NCBI GenBank assembly: GCA_036378435.1
Contig: DASUWK010000063.1
Location: 1 to 39,860, forward strand
Length of the DNA stretch: 39,860 bases
Direction of reading: 5' to 3'
Origin: DASUWK01 sp036378435
Lineage (GTDB): Bacteria > Chloroflexota > Dormibacteria > Dormibacterales > Dormibacteraceae
In this document: one piece after another, positions 24,286-32,207 of the stretch
Position numbering within the stretch: position 1 is the first letter of the stretch
How the letters are laid out: the number at the start of each line of letters is the position of its first letter
Translations under genes and position numbers: made by a program
The notes under the pieces: generated by a model
Told to the model about the DNA's origin: nothing
Database searches by the model: none
What the model saw: the letters and a program-made list of their open reading frames with translations, nothing else

Positions 24286-25070
24286 TGCCGGTCCGCACCG
24301 TGCGGGATGTGATGGGCATGCCGTGGACAGTCGAGGTTCGCGACGAGCGCGTCCCGCCGGGCCTGATCGAAGCGCTGTACGCCGACCTGGAGTGGGTGGA
24401 TCGCACCTTCAGCACGTTCCGCGCGGACAGCGAGATCGAGCGCTTGAACCGCGGCGAGCTTGACCTCGAGGGCGCATCCCCGGAGGTCCGCGAGGTTCTC
24501 GAGCTCTCCGACGCGCACAGCGACATGACCGGTGGCTGCTTCAGCGCCCGACCGTCGGGGCGCCTCGACCCCTCGGGGCTGGTCAAAGGCTGGGCGATCG
24601 CGCGCGCGGCCCGGCTGCTGTTAGAGGCGGGCTGCGAGAGCTACCTCGTCGACGGCGCCGGCGACGTCGTCGTCCGCGGTGGCCGCGCAGCCGGCGCTCT
24701 CTGGCGGATCGGAATCCGTCACCCCCTGGAACGCGACAAGGTGGCGCGCGTGATCGAAGCCTCGGACCTGGCCGTCGCGACATCCGGCACGTACGAGAAA
24801 GGCCCCCACCTGATCGACCCCAGGTCGGGGCGGCCCGCTGATGGCTGGCTGAGCTTCACCGTGGTCGGTCCCGACATCGTGGCGGCCGATGTCTTCGCCA
24901 CCGCGGGGTTCGTGATGGGCGCCGACGGGCTCGAGTTCGTCGCGAGCCGGCCGGGCTACGACGCCTACGCCATCGACCGCGACCTGGTCGGCAGCTGGAC
25001 GAGCGGGTTCCCGCGCCGCCCAGAGCCAGCCGGCCTGGCGGCCCCCTACTTCAAAACGGTCGAGCAGTAG
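24285..25070 (+). CDS. apbE: FAD:protein FMN transferase (ApbE)
   Basis: A 261-residue ApbE-type flavin transferase that attaches FMN from FAD to a Thr of the partner protein. Visible motifs are FSTFRADSEIERLN near residues 42-55, LDPSGLVKGWAIARA near 94-108, DGAGDVVVRGG near 123-133, ATSGTYEKG.HLIDP near 165-178 and the metal-binding region DIVAADVFATAGFVMG near 194-209. No signal peptide or lipobox is evident, which is unusual as many ApbE proteins are exported; the N-terminus may be processed otherwise or modification may occur before export. Start ATG 24285 overlaps the preceding stop. Its 3' end overlaps the convergent secreted-protein gene by 25 bp. Confidence 0.92.
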   Translation: MPVRTVRDVMGMPWTVEVRDERVPPGLIEALYADLEWVDRTFSTFRADSEIERLNRGELDLEGASPEVREVLELSDAHSDMTGGCFSARPSGRLDPSGLVKGWAIARAARLLLEAGCESYLVDGAGDVVVRGGRAAGALWRIGIRHPLERDKVARVIEASDLAVATSGTYEKGPHLIDPRSGRPADGWLSFTVVGPDIVAADVFATAGFVMGADGLEFVASRPGYDAYAIDRDLVGSWTSGFPRRPEPAGLAAPYFKTVEQ

Positions 25071-26191
25071 GTCGTATTCGGGCCGCTCGGACTCGGACAG
25101 CCGGTGGTCGTCGCGAATTGCCCCGCCTGACCGAAGTCGTCCGTGGTTCCCGGGTAGTCGCCGCCGTACGTGAAAGCGCCGGCGGTCTTGTTGAACGCGT
25201 ACCAAGGGTAGGTGCAGAACGGCGTGCCGTAGTTCGCGGCCCCGCAGTACTGGTCGACCTCGGCAGCGCCTCCGAAATCACTCACCGCTGACCACCCGGT
25301 GGGTTTGCTGCCGTCGCCGAACGTCACCCCCAACACACGCAGAGGGTGGAAACCCAGCCAGCTCGGCAGGTTGTACGAGTAGCAGGGGTTCTTCTTCACC
25401 TCGCCGGGTAGGCAGAACTGGCCGCCCGGCGTCGTGAAGTTGCTGGTGTGACCGATCTCCCACACGAGCGAGTTGGGCGCGTCGTCGACGAGACCCCACT
25501 GCAGCGCGTTGCCCAGCTGCTGAGTGTCGTAGGCGGGCATCAGCGGGCCGTCGACCGGCGAGTTGACCACGATCGTGCCGGCGTGTCCGGTGGTGAGGTC
25601 GGTCACGGTGACGTGCACGCCATCCGCGGCCGCCGTCGCGTACTGGTGGTCGGTGATGGTGTCGCCCGAGTGCAGCAGCAGGGGACCCCCCGTGGCTGCG
25701 TCCGTCAGCATCGCGTTGAAGGCCGCCGACTCTGCGTTGCCGCGCTTGGAGACCTCCCAAACTGGCGAGCAGGCCGTGAACACCCCCGGGTCGGGTACGA
25801 CGTTGTAGCCGCCTCCTGAGGCACAGCCCTTGACCAGCGCGTTCGGATAGAACTGCAGCTCCAGGAACGCCTGACCGAAGAGGCTGTGGGGGTCGTTGAG
25901 GGCGCCACCGATCCAGAACGTCGGCGTGACGCTGTCCACCGTCGTAGTGCCGTCAGTCGGCAGAACCACCGTCCACGTAAGGTCGCGCGCGGAGTGGGCT
26001 GCGCCGGAGAGCGGGTCGAGCTCGGGCTCGTCGTGCCCGGTGCAGCTGCCGGTGTACCAGACGTAATCCTGCGGGTGGTGACCGATGCAAAGCGACTGCG
26101 CGGTCTGCGAGCCGCCTCCGGCGGCCAGCGCAGGGCTGATCGACGCCGCCACGGCAAGGCCGAGGGCGCCGGCGAGTCGCACGAGCCTCAT
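25046..26191 (-). CDS. Secreted protein of unknown family
   Basis: A 381-residue exported protein with a clear signal peptide (residues 1-24, cleavage near ALA-AGG). The mature part is rich in aromatic residues, Gly, Thr and Asn and has eight or more Cys, for example in SLCIGHHPQDYVWYTGSC, which would suit disulphide bonds outside the cell. Segments such as TFWIGGALNDPHSLFGQAFLELQFYP and SNFTTPGGQFCLPGE suggest a beta-sandwich-like fold, but I recognise no catalytic motif and assign no function. Start ATG 26191 (or TTG 26194); a TAGGGT box lies 13 nt upstream. Convergent overlap with apbE. It may be a lectin-like or enzymatic secreted protein; this is a guess. Confidence 0.75.
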   Translation of the reverse strand: MRLVRLAGALGLAVAASISPALAAGGGSQTAQSLCIGHHPQDYVWYTGSCTGHDEPELDPLSGAAHSARDLTWTVVLPTDGTTTVDSVTPTFWIGGALNDPHSLFGQAFLELQFYPNALVKGCASGGGYNVVPDPGVFTACSPVWEVSKRGNAESAAFNAMLTDAATGGPLLLHSGDTITDHQYATAAADGVHVTVTDLTTGHAGTIVVNSPVDGPLMPAYDTQQLGNALQWGLVDDAPNSLVWEIGHTSNFTTPGGQFCLPGEVKKNPCYSYNLPSWLGFHPLRVLGVTFGDGSKPTGWSAVSDFGGAAEVDQYCGAANYGTPFCTYPWYAFNKTAGAFTYGGDYPGTTDDFGQAGQFATTTGCPSPSGPNTTYCSTVLK

Positions 26192-26245
26192 CAAGGTGCG
26201 CAGACCCTACCACGCAACACCGGCCGCGATCACGGCCCCCGCGCG

Positions 26246-27229
26246 TCAGTGCGAAGCCACTTCCAGGATCACGTTGCCGACCTTCTGCCCGGTCTCGACG
26301 TAGCGGGCGGCCTCGACGGCCTCTGCCAGCGGATAGGCGCGGTCGACAACCGGCCGGAAGCTGCCGTTCTCGGCCAGCTGCCCGATCAGGCGAACGTCCG
26401 CCTGCGAGTAACGGGGCGGGAGCTTGAAGACGACGCGGCGGCCGACACGGCGCGCCGTCCAGGCAGCGTGGTAGAGGTTGGCGAGCCCGTCGGTCGGCAG
26501 GTAGCAGCCGCCCGGCCTGAGCGCCTTCCAGACCCGAGGGAAAGACAGCTTGCCGGCGGCGTCGAGGATCGCATCGTAGGTTTGGCCATGGCCGACGAAG
26601 TCTTCGCGCTGGTAGTCGATGACCAGGCGGGCGCCCAGCCGAGCGGCGAGCTCCAGGTTGGCCGTCCCGCACACAGCGGTCACCTCTGCGCCGAGATATC
26701 GCGCCACCTGGATCGCCGCCGTGCCGATGGCGCCGGAGGCGCCGTAGACCAGGACCGAGGAGCCAGGTCCCACGCGGCCCAGGCGAAGGCACCAGAGCGC
26801 GTTCAAAGCCCCGTCCGTCAGGGCGGCCGCCTCGCCGAATCCGAGGTTTGGCGGCTTGCGCGCGACCAGGCCGTCCTGCCGCACGCAGACCTGCTCGGCC
26901 TGAGTCCCGAAGCGCAGCCCGGTGTTGCCGAAGACCTCGTCACCGACCTTGAGTTCGGTGACGTCCGGGGCGACGGCCTCAACAACGCCCGCGAACTCGG
27001 TGCCCTGGATGCGCCACCGCGGGCGCCACACGCCTGAGACCAGCCTGGAGACGGCGCTGATCACCACCCCGTTGGAGCGGTTCGCCTCGCGGGTGTGGCA
27101 GTCGAGGCGGTTCATCGTCGCCGCGATCACGCGAACACGGATCTCGCCGGCGGCCGGCTCGGGCACCGGGACATCGGCGACGCGCAGCACTTCGGGCGGA
27201 CCGTAGTGGTCGTAGACGACCGCGCGCAT
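26246..27229 (-). CDS. Zinc-independent alcohol dehydrogenase / quinone oxidoreductase-like (MDR family)
   Basis: A 327-residue medium-chain dehydrogenase/reductase. It starts MRAVVYDHYGPPEVLRV, typical of the QOR subfamily, has the NAD(P)-binding SVLVYGASGAIGTAAIQVA near residues 158-176, and GTEFAGVVEAV near 75. Structural-zinc cysteines are absent, so it is of the zeta-crystallin/quinone-reductase type. Substrate unknown. ATG 27229 is chosen over an in-frame GTG at 27247 because it fits the family start. It is 16 bp from the stop side to the secreted-protein gene region and probably its own transcription unit. Confidence 0.88.
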   Translation of the reverse strand: MRAVVYDHYGPPEVLRVADVPVPEPAAGEIRVRVIAATMNRLDCHTREANRSNGVVISAVSRLVSGVWRPRWRIQGTEFAGVVEAVAPDVTELKVGDEVFGNTGLRFGTQAEQVCVRQDGLVARKPPNLGFGEAAALTDGALNALWCLRLGRVGPGSSVLVYGASGAIGTAAIQVARYLGAEVTAVCGTANLELAARLGARLVIDYQREDFVGHGQTYDAILDAAGKLSFPRVWKALRPGGCYLPTDGLANLYHAAWTARRVGRRVVFKLPPRYSQADVRLIGQLAENGSFRPVVDRAYPLAEAVEAARYVETGQKVGNVILEVASH

Positions 27230-27288
27230 CGTCCTTGCGGCCGGCACTGCGCCGCGCAGTATCGGACATCCTCAGCCAGACCGCGCGC

Positions 27289-29637
27289 CTACTCCACCTG
27301 CAGCGCTCCGCTGATGCGCTCGAGCGCGGCCCACTGTGCCGGCAGCCAGGCGCCGGCGGCTGCGATCACGGCCCCCGCGCACGCCAGGCCCAGCAGCGGC
27401 AGCGTTCCCAGCACCGAGTAGAACGACGCCGGTACCCGCGTGTTGGTCGCGATCTCACCCATCGCGCCCAGGATCTGGTGGTGCATGAACAGCCCGAGGG
27501 GCAGAGCCAGGAGCCCCGCCACAAGGCCCGTCCGCGCAACTCCCGAGACCACCATGACCACCACTTGCCGCGGATCCATGCCGATCGCCTTCAGGATCGC
27601 GATCTCCCGACGCCGCTCGCGCGTGGTCAGAACGACCGTGTTGAGGACGCCTGCGGCGGCGATCGCCGCCAGCACCGTCGCCAACCCCGTGAGGACGGCT
27701 TCGATGAGCAGGAAGGCGGAGCTGGCCGAGAAGCTTCGGGTCGGGCGGGCGTCCATGTCGGGGCCGCCGGCCTGCTGCAGCGCCGAGGCATAGCGGTCGG
27801 GGTCCGTGCCCGGCTTGAGCTGGACCTCGTACCGCTGCACCGACAGCTGCGGATCGAGAGCGGCGACGTCGGACCACCGGCCTCGCAGCAGGAGGTCCTG
27901 GTTTTCCTGGTCGAAGATCTCGCCGACGAGGCGGAGCGTCTCGCTCTCGCCGTTGTGGCTGGCTACGAACGTCTGCCCGAGCTGCAGTCCGGTGACGTCC
28001 ATCAAGTGGGAAGGCGTGACGACCTCGCCAGGGGCTGAGAACCAGCGACCCGAGATCAGCACGTAGCCGATCCAGTCGGAGCTGCCGCGATAGCCGGTGA
28101 ACGGAATCGGCGCGGCAAGGCCGGGCACCGTGACCGTAGTCATGCCCTCGGCCACGTAGCGCGCCGTCTGCGGCTGGGCGGCGACGACGTGCTCCAGCTG
28201 GGCGACGTCCTGCCCCGGTCCGGCGCCGACGGTGACCTGCACTTGCTGGTCTCGGTCCAGCGCCGATGCCACCATCCCGAGGGAGAACGTGAGCGCCACG
28301 GCGAAGACTACGGTTGCCACTCCGAGAAAGACAGCCGCGGCGGTCATTCCCGCCCGCACCGGCTTGCCCGCCACCTCGGCGATGCCGAGGCGCAGCGGAG
28401 CCCCGACGCGGAGACGCGAGACCAGGCGAGATCGGCGTACCGGCTGGGCGGCGGCGGGACCGCTTCCGGTTGCGATCGCCTGGGCCGCGGTGGCGCGGCC
28501 GGCGCGAATCAACGGCAGAGCGGTTGCTGCCAGCGCGACCGCGAGCAGCAGCGCCGCCACGCCGGCGTCGACCAGGACCGAGTCCGAGAAATAGGTCGGC
28601 AGGCCAAGCGCGGCCGCGGTCTGCTGCAGGAAGGGCACGCTGGCGAGGTCGCCGGCCACGACCCCCAGCCCAGCGCCGATCGCCAGCGGCGCCAGGATCT
28701 GCAGGCCGATGCTCGCGGAGACCTGGCGCGGCGTGAATCCGACCGATTTCATGATCCCGATCACCCGCCGGTCGGCGATCACGATGCCGGTCACGACGTT
28801 GCCGATCACGAAGGCGGCGGCGATGAGACCGAGCGCGCTGAACGCGACCAGGAAAGGAATCATCACGGCGGCGGTCAGGTCGGATTGGGTCCGGGTCTGC
28901 AGCCAGGAGACCGAGCTGGCTACGGAGCCGGGCGGAACTTCCGCCGCGACCGCCCGCGAAACGCGCGTCAAGGCCGCCTGGTCGTCCGGATTGGCGACGC
29001 GGTACTCCATCAGCCACCGCCCGGCGGCAAGATGGGACTTGCCGGCGGCCACCGCCGGCCTCAGGGCGGCAACTTCGGAGGGCAGCACCCAGGCGTCCGC
29101 AACTGGGCTGATCGAACCGGCGACCCCGACCACGGTTAGCGACGGTGTGCCGGCCGCAGTGTCGAAGCTCACGCGCTCGCCGATCGCGCCGTTGATCGCT
29201 TTGGCGAAAGCCTCGGACAGAACGATCCCTGACCGGGTCGTCGGCCAGCGCCCGGCGATCATCGCCAGCCGGTCGACGGCGAGGTCGGGCCGGCTGCGGC
29301 CGAGCACCGTGACGCCGAAGCTGAGCGAACCACCGCCCTTGCCCCCGACGTCGAAAGAGGCCTCGGTCTGGGCGACCTGCATCGGCCCGACAGACGCGAC
29401 GACCCCCGCCGTGTGAGCGGTGGCCGCGACTTGCGCCTCGGAGGACGTGAAGGCGACGACCAGGTGGGGTCCGTTCGCCGCCGCGAAGGCGCGGTCGTAG
29501 GGAGCGTTGGTCTCGACCAGCAGCGTGAGCGCCATCGACGCCGCCAGGGCCGAGAGCAGCGAGACCAGGAGCACGACGCCTGTCTGCAGGCGGCGGCGGC
29601 GGACATCGGCAAAGGCCTTGCGGAACACAGGTCTCAC
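27289..29637 (-). CDS. FtsX/MacB-type ABC exporter permease
   Basis: A 782-residue permease with two repeated modules, each made of an extracytoplasmic MacB-like core flanked by FtsX transmembrane segments. An N-terminal helix (about 18-42) precedes the first large periplasmic or outside domain, then come transmembrane clusters near residues 260-380 and again near 430-460 and 640-775. The segment RRREIAILKAIGMDPRQV near 675-692 is the conserved coupling helix of FtsX permeases; RRVIGIMKSVGFTPRQV is its counterpart in the first half. Start GTG 29637 overlaps the ATPase stop (GTGA), so they are co-translated. It may export lipoprotein, peptide or drug substrates, or act as a mechanotransmission complex. 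Confidence 0.92.
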   Translation of the reverse strand: MRPVFRKAFADVRRRRLQTGVVLLVSLLSALAASMALTLLVETNAPYDRAFAAANGPHLVVAFTSSEAQVAATAHTAGVVASVGPMQVAQTEASFDVGGKGGGSLSFGVTVLGRSRPDLAVDRLAMIAGRWPTTRSGIVLSEAFAKAINGAIGERVSFDTAAGTPSLTVVGVAGSISPVADAWVLPSEVAALRPAVAAGKSHLAAGRWLMEYRVANPDDQAALTRVSRAVAAEVPPGSVASSVSWLQTRTQSDLTAAVMIPFLVAFSALGLIAAAFVIGNVVTGIVIADRRVIGIMKSVGFTPRQVSASIGLQILAPLAIGAGLGVVAGDLASVPFLQQTAAALGLPTYFSDSVLVDAGVAALLLAVALAATALPLIRAGRATAAQAIATGSGPAAAQPVRRSRLVSRLRVGAPLRLGIAEVAGKPVRAGMTAAAVFLGVATVVFAVALTFSLGMVASALDRDQQVQVTVGAGPGQDVAQLEHVVAAQPQTARYVAEGMTTVTVPGLAAPIPFTGYRGSSDWIGYVLISGRWFSAPGEVVTPSHLMDVTGLQLGQTFVASHNGESETLRLVGEIFDQENQDLLLRGRWSDVAALDPQLSVQRYEVQLKPGTDPDRYASALQQAGGPDMDARPTRSFSASSAFLLIEAVLTGLATVLAAIAAAGVLNTVVLTTRERRREIAILKAIGMDPRQVVVMVVSGVARTGLVAGLLALPLGLFMHHQILGAMGEIATNTRVPASFYSVLGTLPLLGLACAGAVIAAAGAWLPAQWAALERISGALQVE

Positions 29638-30326
29638 AGCGCCACCGCCCGGTCCAGCCGCCGGTCGGCGGTGAGGCGGCCGTCGGCGAGATGGACGTGC
29701 CGCTCGGCACAGGCCTCGGCCAGGCGCTGATCGTGCGTGACGAGGATCAGCGTCCGGCCGCCGCGGTTCAGCTCGCGCAGCAGGTCCAGGACCTGCTCGC
29801 CGCTGTGGCTGTCGAGGGCGCCGGTGGGCTCGTCCGCCAGCAGCAGCGGAGGATCGTTGACGATCGCCCGTGCCACCGCGACCCGCTGGCGCTCGCCGCC
29901 GCTCAAGCGCGACGGGAACGCCGAGCGCTTGTCGGCCAGCCCCAGCCGGTCCAGCAGCTCATCTGCGCGGCGGACCGAGTCGGCCCGACCGGCGCCCGCC
30001 AGCTCGGCGGCCACGGCGATGTTGTCGAGCGCGGACAGGTTGTCGAGCAGGTTGAAGAACTGGAACACCAGCCCGACGCTGCGGCGTCGCAGCCTTGCCC
30101 GGCGGGTCTCGTTGAGGCGCCCAACGTCCTGGTCGTCTAGCCGGACAGTGCCGGCGGTGGCGAGGTCAAGACCCGCGATCAGGTTGAGGAGCGTGGATTT
30201 GCCACTGCCGGACGGTCCCATCACCGCCACCGACTCGCCGGGCTCGATGGCCAGGGACACGCCGTCCAGGGCGGGCTGAGATCCGTAGACCTTGGTGACG
30301 TCCTCGAGCAGAACAAGCGCATTCAT
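29634..30326 (-). CDS. LolD/MacB-type ABC transporter ATPase
   Basis: A 230-residue ATPase with Walker A GPSGSGKST (residues 36-44), Q-loop VFQFFNLLDNLSALDN, signature RLSGGERQRVAVARAI, Walker B LLLADEPTGALD and H-loop ILVTHD. These match the subgroup that pairs with FtsX-like permeases. It is translationally coupled to the downstream permease. Start ATG 30326 is preceded by GATCCT with 6 nt spacing, a one-mismatch version of the leaderless box. It is divergent from a histidine kinase/response regulator pair, which may regulate it. Confidence 0.94.
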   Translation of the reverse strand: MNALVLLEDVTKVYGSQPALDGVSLAIEPGESVAVMGPSGSGKSTLLNLIAGLDLATAGTVRLDDQDVGRLNETRRARLRRRSVGLVFQFFNLLDNLSALDNIAVAAELAGAGRADSVRRADELLDRLGLADKRSAFPSRLSGGERQRVAVARAIVNDPPLLLADEPTGALDSHSGEQVLDLLRELNRGGRTLILVTHDQRLAEACAERHVHLADGRLTADRRLDRAVAL

Positions 30327-30444
30327 GCCGGCAGGATCGAGCGGCCTCGGCGCGGCGTCGTCCTTCCACCGGATGGTTCTGTGCGGGCCCGATCGGCCGC
30401 GCGGACTACATCTGTGGGATGACTCGCTGACGCCGTCTCGCGCC

Positions 30445-30450
30445 TACAGT
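30445..30450 (+). promoter_or_regulatory. Putative leaderless -10 (TACAGT) of the histidine kinase
   Basis: TACAGT is followed by exactly 6 nt (GGCCGC) and the GTG at 30457, with no Shine-Dalgarno. Confidence 0.45.
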
Positions 30451-30456
30451 GGCCGC

Positions 30457-31548
30457 GTGAGGCGGTTCTGGCTGCGTTACGGCGACTACGTCCTGGCCGG
30501 GATCATGTCGGTCACGGCCCTCGCGGAGACGGCCACCGAGGGCCAGTCCGACCGCCGCTTCTTCCTCTGCCTGCTGGCGACCGTGCCGCTGGCGTGGCGA
30601 CGGCGCCGGCCGCTGGCGGTGCTGGCGGCGGTCGCGGCGGGAGCGGCCATCTCTCGTCAAGCTCCGTACGCGGAGATCGTCTGCGCCGCGATCGCCGGCT
30701 ACTCGGTCGGCGCTTACGGCCGGTGGTGGTGGGCAGGACTCGCCGAGCTGTTCGTCATCGCCGTCTTCATCATCGCGGTCTTCGGCGGCGGCCTCCCGCG
30801 CGTGCCGGACTGGGCGGGACCGTTCATCGTGCTGATGCCGCTCTGGCTGGGCGGCATCGCCATCCGGCAGGAGCGGGCTCGCGCCGCGGCCCAAGGCGAA
30901 CGCGTTGCGCGCCTCGAGCGAGAGCAGGAGCTGACGCGGCAGGCGGCGGAGGCGGCGGAGCGGGCCCGGATCGCGCGCGACTTGCACGACGTGGTCGCGC
31001 ACAGCGTCAGCGTGATGGTGGTCCAGGCCGGCGCCGCGCGACACGTCGTCGAGCACGAGCCCGACCGCTCGCTCGAGGCCCTGCGGGCTGTCGAGGACAC
31101 AGGCCGGGAGGCGATGCGGGAGCTGCGCCGCATCCTCGGGGTGCTCGGCGACACCGAGCCCGAGCTCGGACCGCAGCCCGCGCTGGGCGACGTGCCCGCG
31201 CTGGTCGAGTCGGTACGCAAGGCGGGGCTGCCGGTGGAGCTCGCCATCAGCGGCGAACAACGGCCCGTGGGCGGTGGCGTGGAGCTGGCCGCCTATCGCG
31301 TGATCCAGGAGGCGCTCACCAACGCGCTCAAGCACTCGGGGCTGGCGCCGACCCGGGTCGGCATCGACTACCGGCCGGATGAGCTGAAGGTCGAGGTCCT
31401 GTGTGACGGGTCGGTGCCCGCGGCGAGGAATGGCACCGGGCGCGGCATCGCCGGGATGAGAGAGCGCGTCGCGAGCGTCGGCGGCCGCCTGGAGGCGGGC
31501 CCTGGCGTGCAGCGCGGCTACAACGTGCGCGCATGGCTGCCGCTCTGA
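30457..31548 (+). CDS. NarL-group sensor histidine kinase
   Basis: A 363-residue membrane kinase. Residues about 8-135 contain four to five transmembrane helices with no large outside domain, so it likely senses within the membrane. A coiled region (about 140-170) leads to the HisKA_3 box ARIARDLHDVVAHSVSVMVV with phospho-acceptor H177. The ATPase domain has N-box VIQEALTNALKHSG (N289) and G-box GRGIAGM (328-334). I chose GTG 30457 because TACAGT lies 6 nt upstream; the longer open frame upstream has no homology-like content. It overlaps the response regulator gene by 16 bp. Its architecture resembles LiaS/DesK-like kinases paired with ABC exporters, matching the divergent FtsX exporter. Confidence 0.92.
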   Translation: MRRFWLRYGDYVLAGIMSVTALAETATEGQSDRRFFLCLLATVPLAWRRRRPLAVLAAVAAGAAISRQAPYAEIVCAAIAGYSVGAYGRWWWAGLAELFVIAVFIIAVFGGGLPRVPDWAGPFIVLMPLWLGGIAIRQERARAAAQGERVARLEREQELTRQAAEAAERARIARDLHDVVAHSVSVMVVQAGAARHVVEHEPDRSLEALRAVEDTGREAMRELRRILGVLGDTEPELGPQPALGDVPALVESVRKAGLPVELAISGEQRPVGGGVELAAYRVIQEALTNALKHSGLAPTRVGIDYRPDELKVEVLCDGSVPAARNGTGRGIAGMRERVASVGGRLEAGPGVQRGYNVRAWLPL

Positions 31549-32207
31549 AGATCGTCATCGCGGACGACCAGGCGCTGGTCCGCGCCGGCTTCCGCATGAT
31601 CCTGGAGTCGCAGCCCGACCTGGAGGTGGTCGCGGAGGCGGCGAATGGAGAGGAGGCGGTCGCGGCCACTCGGCGCCATCGCCCTGACGTGGTTTTGATG
31701 GACGTGCGCATGCCGCGCCTCAACGGGATCGAGGCGACCAGGCGCATCGCGGCAGCAGCGGCGGGTACCCCGAAAGTGCTCATCCTGACCACGTTCGACC
31801 TCGACGAGTATGTGTTCGAGGCCATCCGCGCCGGGGCTGACGGGTTCCTGCTCAAGGACGTGAAACCCGAGCACCTCATCGCCGCGGTGCGCCAGGTGAG
31901 CGACGGCGACGCCCTGCTCGCGCCCTCCATCACCCGCCGCCTCATCGAGCGCTTCGCGCGGCCCGCGCCGGCGGCCGCCAACGTCACCCTGCTGGCCTCC
32001 CTCACCGCGCGCGAGCTCGAGGTCCTGGGGTTGATGGCGCGAGGTCTCACCAACGCCGAGATCGCGTCCGAGCTTCACCTCAGCGAGTCGACGGTAAAGA
32101 CGCACGCGGCCCGACTGTTCTCGAAGCTGGACCTCCGCGACCGCGCCCAGGCCGTGGTGTTCGCCTACGAGGCGGGCGTGGTCGCCGCCCGGCAGCCTTC
32201 GCCTTGA
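31533..32207 (+). CDS. NarL/LuxR-family response regulator
   Basis: A 224-residue regulator. The receiver domain has acidic residues DD (11-12), phospho-acceptor D57 in VVLMDVRMP, the switch Thr in LILTTFD and Lys in FLLKDV. The C-terminal LuxR-type HTH runs from LTARELEVLGLMARGLTNAEIA to STVKTHAARLFSKL. The start ATG overlaps the kinase gene by 16 bp, a clear cognate pair. Its stop overlaps the TTG start of the downstream glycosyltransferase (TTGA), linking an envelope-modifying enzyme to this signalling system. Targets are inferred to include the divergent ABC exporter. Confidence 0.95.
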   Translation: MAAALKIVIADDQALVRAGFRMILESQPDLEVVAEAANGEEAVAATRRHRPDVVLMDVRMPRLNGIEATRRIAAAAAGTPKVLILTTFDLDEYVFEAIRAGADGFLLKDVKPEHLIAAVRQVSDGDALLAPSITRRLIERFARPAPAAANVTLLASLTARELEVLGLMARGLTNAEIASELHLSESTVKTHAARLFSKLDLRDRAQAVVFAYEAGVVAARQPSP

